Shown piece after piece: positions 5,271-7,134 of a stretch of 7,134 nucleotides of DNA. Every line of letters begins with the position of its first letter. Within the stretch, counting starts at the first letter, position 1. This DNA is from WJMT01 sp041686095. GTDB lineage: Bacteria > Acidobacteriota > Aminicenantia > Aminicenantales > Aminicenantaceae. Below the pieces are notes generated by a model. The model was given only the letters and a program-made list of their open reading frames with translations. It searched no databases and was not told the DNA's origin. The stretch is taken from NCBI GenBank assembly GCA_041686095.1, contig JAWLEN010000118.1:1-7134 (forward strand), in the 5' to 3' direction. A program made the translations under genes and the position numbers.

Positions 5271-5585
5271 GTGATATTTATTGAAACAAGTGTATTCACC
5301 AGGGAGATAAAACGTTTACTGCCAGATGATGATTACAAGCAATTGCAGACAGCTTTGATGTTAAGACCTGATGCCGGAGATCTTATTCACGGAACCAGAG
5401 GATTACGGAAGATCCGTTGGAACCTTCCTCATAAAGGAAAACGTGGTAGCCTGAGAGTGATCTATTACTGGGATAGGAGAAACACAACCTTTATGCTTTT
5501 GCCTTACAAAAAAACGAAAACTGATGATTTATCATTGGCGCAGTTAAAAAAACTGAGCTCTTTGGTGAAAGAGAGGTTTGAATGA
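5271..5585 (+). CDS. higB: HigB/RelE-type mRNA-cleaving toxin
   Basis: From the GTG at 5271 the product has 104 residues. It fits the RelE/HigB toxin superfamily, ribosome-dependent endoribonucleases: start MIFIETSVFTREI, then AGDLIHGTRGLRKIRW (residues 35-50), basic KGKRGSLRVIYYW (55-67) and LLPYKKT (76-82) with the typical LS--Q ending. These Lys/Arg-rich strands carry the residues used for RNA binding and cleavage in the superfamily. A TTG at 5253 would add six residues but lies within the promoter, so GTG 5271 is preferred. No SD precedes it, and the predicted transcription start coincides with it, which suggests leaderless translation. The toxin precedes its antitoxin, the usual HigBA order, and overlaps it by four bases. 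Confidence 0.87.
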   Translation: MIFIETSVFTREIKRLLPDDDYKQLQTALMLRPDAGDLIHGTRGLRKIRWNLPHKGKRGSLRVIYYWDRRNTTFMLLPYKKTKTDDLSLAQLKKLSSLVKERFE

Positions 5586-5872
5586 AAAAAGAAAATTTTT
5601 CCAAACTTGTTGCCAGTATCAAAGAGGCAGGAGAGATTAAGGCAGGTCAAAAAAGACCTAGCCGTAAATATGAGGTTACTCCGCCGGATATCAAAATGGT
5701 ACGTGAGAAACTCCAAGTGACCCAGCGAGAATTCGCCACCATGATCGGAGTCAGTACACGGACATTACAAAATTGGGAACAGGGGCGCAGAAAGCCAGAA
5801 GGGCCTGCAAATGCCCTCCTTAAGGTTGCTACCAAGAATCCTAAAGCTGTGCTTGATGCTCTTCACTCTTAA
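5582..5872 (+). CDS. higA: HigA-type Xre-family antitoxin
   Basis: This 96-residue protein has a helix-turn-helix of the Xre/Cro type at about residues 36-75: REKLQVTQREFATMIGVSTR then TLQNWEQGRRKPEGPA. The NWEQGRRKP ending is a hallmark of HigA and MqsA-like antitoxins. The first 30 residues are Lys-rich and may be the part that holds the toxin. It should neutralise HigB and repress the promoter at 5237-5264. Its ATG overlaps the toxin stop as ATGA (5582-5585), with GAGAGG (5571-5576) as a moderate SD, so it is translationally coupled. The gene for an MBL-fold hydrolase follows after 11 bases. Confidence 0.9.
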   Translation: MKKENFSKLVASIKEAGEIKAGQKRPSRKYEVTPPDIKMVREKLQVTQREFATMIGVSTRTLQNWEQGRRKPEGPANALLKVATKNPKAVLDALHS

Positions 5873-5883
5873 AGGAAGGCAAA

Positions 5884-6720
5884 ATGATATTGACCGTACT
5901 CGTTGACAACAACACGCTCATCGACAGGTATTTTTTCGCAGAACCGGGTGTCTCTTTCTATATGGAACAAGGGGGAAAGCGCATCCTCTTGGATGCGGGC
6001 TATTCAGACATCTTCCTAAAAAACGCTCAAAAAATGAATGTTGACCTGCGGACTTTAAATTATGTGGTTCTCTCCCACGGGCATCTGGACCATACCTGGG
6101 GATTGGACCCTCTGGTCAGGCTTTACACAGAATCTCACATAGAAGGCATTCCTTATAAAAAGCCCACAATCCTGGCACATCCTCTTGCTTTCTTTTCTAA
6201 AAAATTAGACGATATGGAAATCGGCTCACTTGTTTCTCGGGATAAATTGTCTCAAAACTTTCCGGTCAAGCTGAGCAAAGATCCCGTATGGCTGACAGAG
6301 AGGATTCTCTTTCTCGGTGAGATCGAAAGAAAGAATGATTTTGAGGGGAAAAACCCAATAGGATCCATCATGAAACCAGAAGGGGAGGAGCCTGATTATC
6401 TCTATGATGACACAGCCTTAGCCTATAAGTCCTCCCAGGGCCTGGTCATCATCACGGGATGCTCGCATTCGGGAATCTGTAATATCGTGGAGCAGGCAAA
6501 AAAGCTTTTTAAGGAAGAGAGAGTTATTGACATTATAGGGGGGCTTCATTTGCTCGATCCTTCAAAAGAGCAGCTGCAGGGAACTCTGGAATACATGAAA
6601 GAGCTGAATCCAAAACAGATGCACGCTTGTCACTGCACTGATTTAAACTCAAAGATCGCCTTATCCAAAGTGGTTGATCTCAAAGAAGTGGGTGTGGGCC
6701 TTGTTCTTGAGTACGAATAG
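5884..6720 (+). CDS. metallo-beta-lactamase-fold hydrolase (COG1237-like)
   Basis: The 278-residue protein is a cytoplasmic MBL-fold enzyme; no signal peptide is seen. The metal site is visible: HGHLDH (residues 65-70, the HxHxDH motif), H195 in GCSHSG, an Asp pair in DDTALA (175-180) and H222 in IGGLHLL. The order and the words VVLSHGHLDH, GCSHSGI-NI, IGG-HLL and HCT match the family annotated as 7,8-dihydropterin-6-methyl-4-(beta-D-ribofuranosyl)aminobenzene-phosphate synthase. That name comes from one archaeal enzyme, and the true substrate in bacteria is usually unknown. The end differs slightly, with HCTD (250-253) where HCTG is common. AAAGGAAGG (5871-5879) overlaps the higA stop and sits four bases before the ATG, so it may be read from the higBA promoter. 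Confidence 0.85.
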   Translation: MILTVLVDNNTLIDRYFFAEPGVSFYMEQGGKRILLDAGYSDIFLKNAQKMNVDLRTLNYVVLSHGHLDHTWGLDPLVRLYTESHIEGIPYKKPTILAHPLAFFSKKLDDMEIGSLVSRDKLSQNFPVKLSKDPVWLTERILFLGEIERKNDFEGKNPIGSIMKPEGEEPDYLYDDTALAYKSSQGLVIITGCSHSGICNIVEQAKKLFKEERVIDIIGGLHLLDPSKEQLQGTLEYMKELNPKQMHACHCTDLNSKIALSKVVDLKEVGVGLVLEYE

Positions 6721-6817
6721 AAGAAAACCGGTGGGGAATATTACATTTAGCAACATTACCTAAATTGACTAATTTCTCATTAATTGTTAAGTTATCGCCG
6801 ATGAGAGGAGAATAAGC
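6721..6817 (+). promoter_or_regulatory. spacer with possible weak kinase promoter
   Basis: TTGACT (6765-6770) is a fair -35 box, but 17 bases on only TAAGTT (6788-6793) is available as a -10, a weak match. No hairpin with a T-run is seen after the hydrolase gene, so read-through into the kinase is possible. GAGAGGAG (6803-6810) is the kinase ribosome binding site. Confidence 0.3.
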
Positions 6818-7134
6818 ATGATATGCCCCAAATGTCAGGCCGAAATTTCAGATGATTCCCAATTCTGCTCGAAATGCGGGACACCTATTCATCCGGAAGA
6901 TAGAACTTTCTTATCACATACCAGAACTATCGTACACCCCATCGGAGAATTGCAGAAGGGAACCGTTCTTGCAAAAAAATACAAAATTGACAAAGTGGTG
7001 GGAAGAGGCGGGATGGGGATTGTGTATAAAGCAGAGGACATAAAGCTCAAAAGAAACGTTGCTCTCAAGTTCCTGCCTTCTGAGCTCATGCGTAACAATG
7101 AGGCCAAAGACCGGTTTGTTCTCGAGGCTCAAGC
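6818..7134 (+). CDS. zinc-ribbon Ser/Thr protein kinase (5' part)
   Basis: The gene begins at ATG 6818, seven bases after GAGAGGAG, and runs off the right edge after 105 codons. The first 21 residues form a zinc ribbon: CPKC (3-6) and CSKCG (17-21), four cysteines in two CxxC pairs. A linker of about 25 residues follows. The kinase domain opens at about residue 48 with the glycine loop GRGGMGIVYKAED (62-74) and the ATP-binding lysine in VALKFL (81-86, Lys84). This is the N-lobe of a Hanks-type (PknB-like) kinase; the catalytic loop and any C-terminal sensor or TPR region lie outside the window. Zinc-ribbon kinases of this kind are typical of phyla with many paralogues. The kinase scraps at 1182 and 4876 likely derive from a relative. 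Confidence 0.9.
   Translation, partial: MICPKCQAEISDDSQFCSKCGTPIHPEDRTFLSHTRTIVHPIGELQKGTVLAKKYKIDKVVGRGGMGIVYKAEDIKLKRNVALKFLPSELMRNNEAKDRFVLEAQ

Noticed and set aside
6852..7132. Frames of 63 to 72 codons on both strands over the right edge
   Set aside because: They are shadows of the zinc-ribbon kinase, whose own frame is open to the edge and has clear motifs.

Overview
The window looks like a piece of a Gram-negative bacterial chromosome of moderate GC. Shine-Dalgarno sites are strong and there is an outer-membrane-type beta-barrel with a signal peptide. Genes and fragments of zinc-ribbon Ser/Thr kinases and FtsX/MacB-type permeases fit Acidobacteriota or Candidatus Aminicenantes-like lineages. 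That placement is an inference from gene style only; no rRNA or marker gene is present.

Layout: the left edge holds only the start of a minus-strand gene. Next is an intact type VII-like toxin-antitoxin pair on the minus strand, MntA nucleotidyltransferase then HepT HEPN RNase (245-1091). Its upstream flank holds a scrap of kinase-like coding sequence joined in frame to a decayed ABC-transporter permease (about 1182-1742). A secreted S41-family peptidase with C-terminal TPRs (1829-3523) converges on an outer-membrane beta-barrel gene (3537-4490, minus).

A second, dead copy of the MntA-HepT module follows (about 4555-4788), with the same flank and the same kinase scrap (4876-4956). Between 4957 and 5236 lies repeat-rich DNA without genes. 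From 5237 rightward there is a strong promoter overlapped by a palindrome, a HigB-type toxin, a HigA-type antitoxin, and a tightly spaced metallo-beta-lactamase-fold hydrolase (5271-6720). The right edge holds the first 105 codons of a zinc-ribbon Ser/Thr protein kinase (6818 to end).

Two unrelated toxin-antitoxin systems, a decayed duplicate of one of them, a broken permease, two kinase scraps and dispersed short repeats mark this as a rearranged accessory region. The two MntA-HepT copies share not only the genes but about 140 bp of upstream DNA ending in kinase sequence. The unit that was duplicated therefore already carried the kinase scrap. I see no clear multi-gene system of a wholly new kind. 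The most unusual points are this duplicated chimeric unit, the kinase-permease junction at a shared His-Lys-Leu stretch, and the apparently leaderless HigB start under a palindromic promoter.
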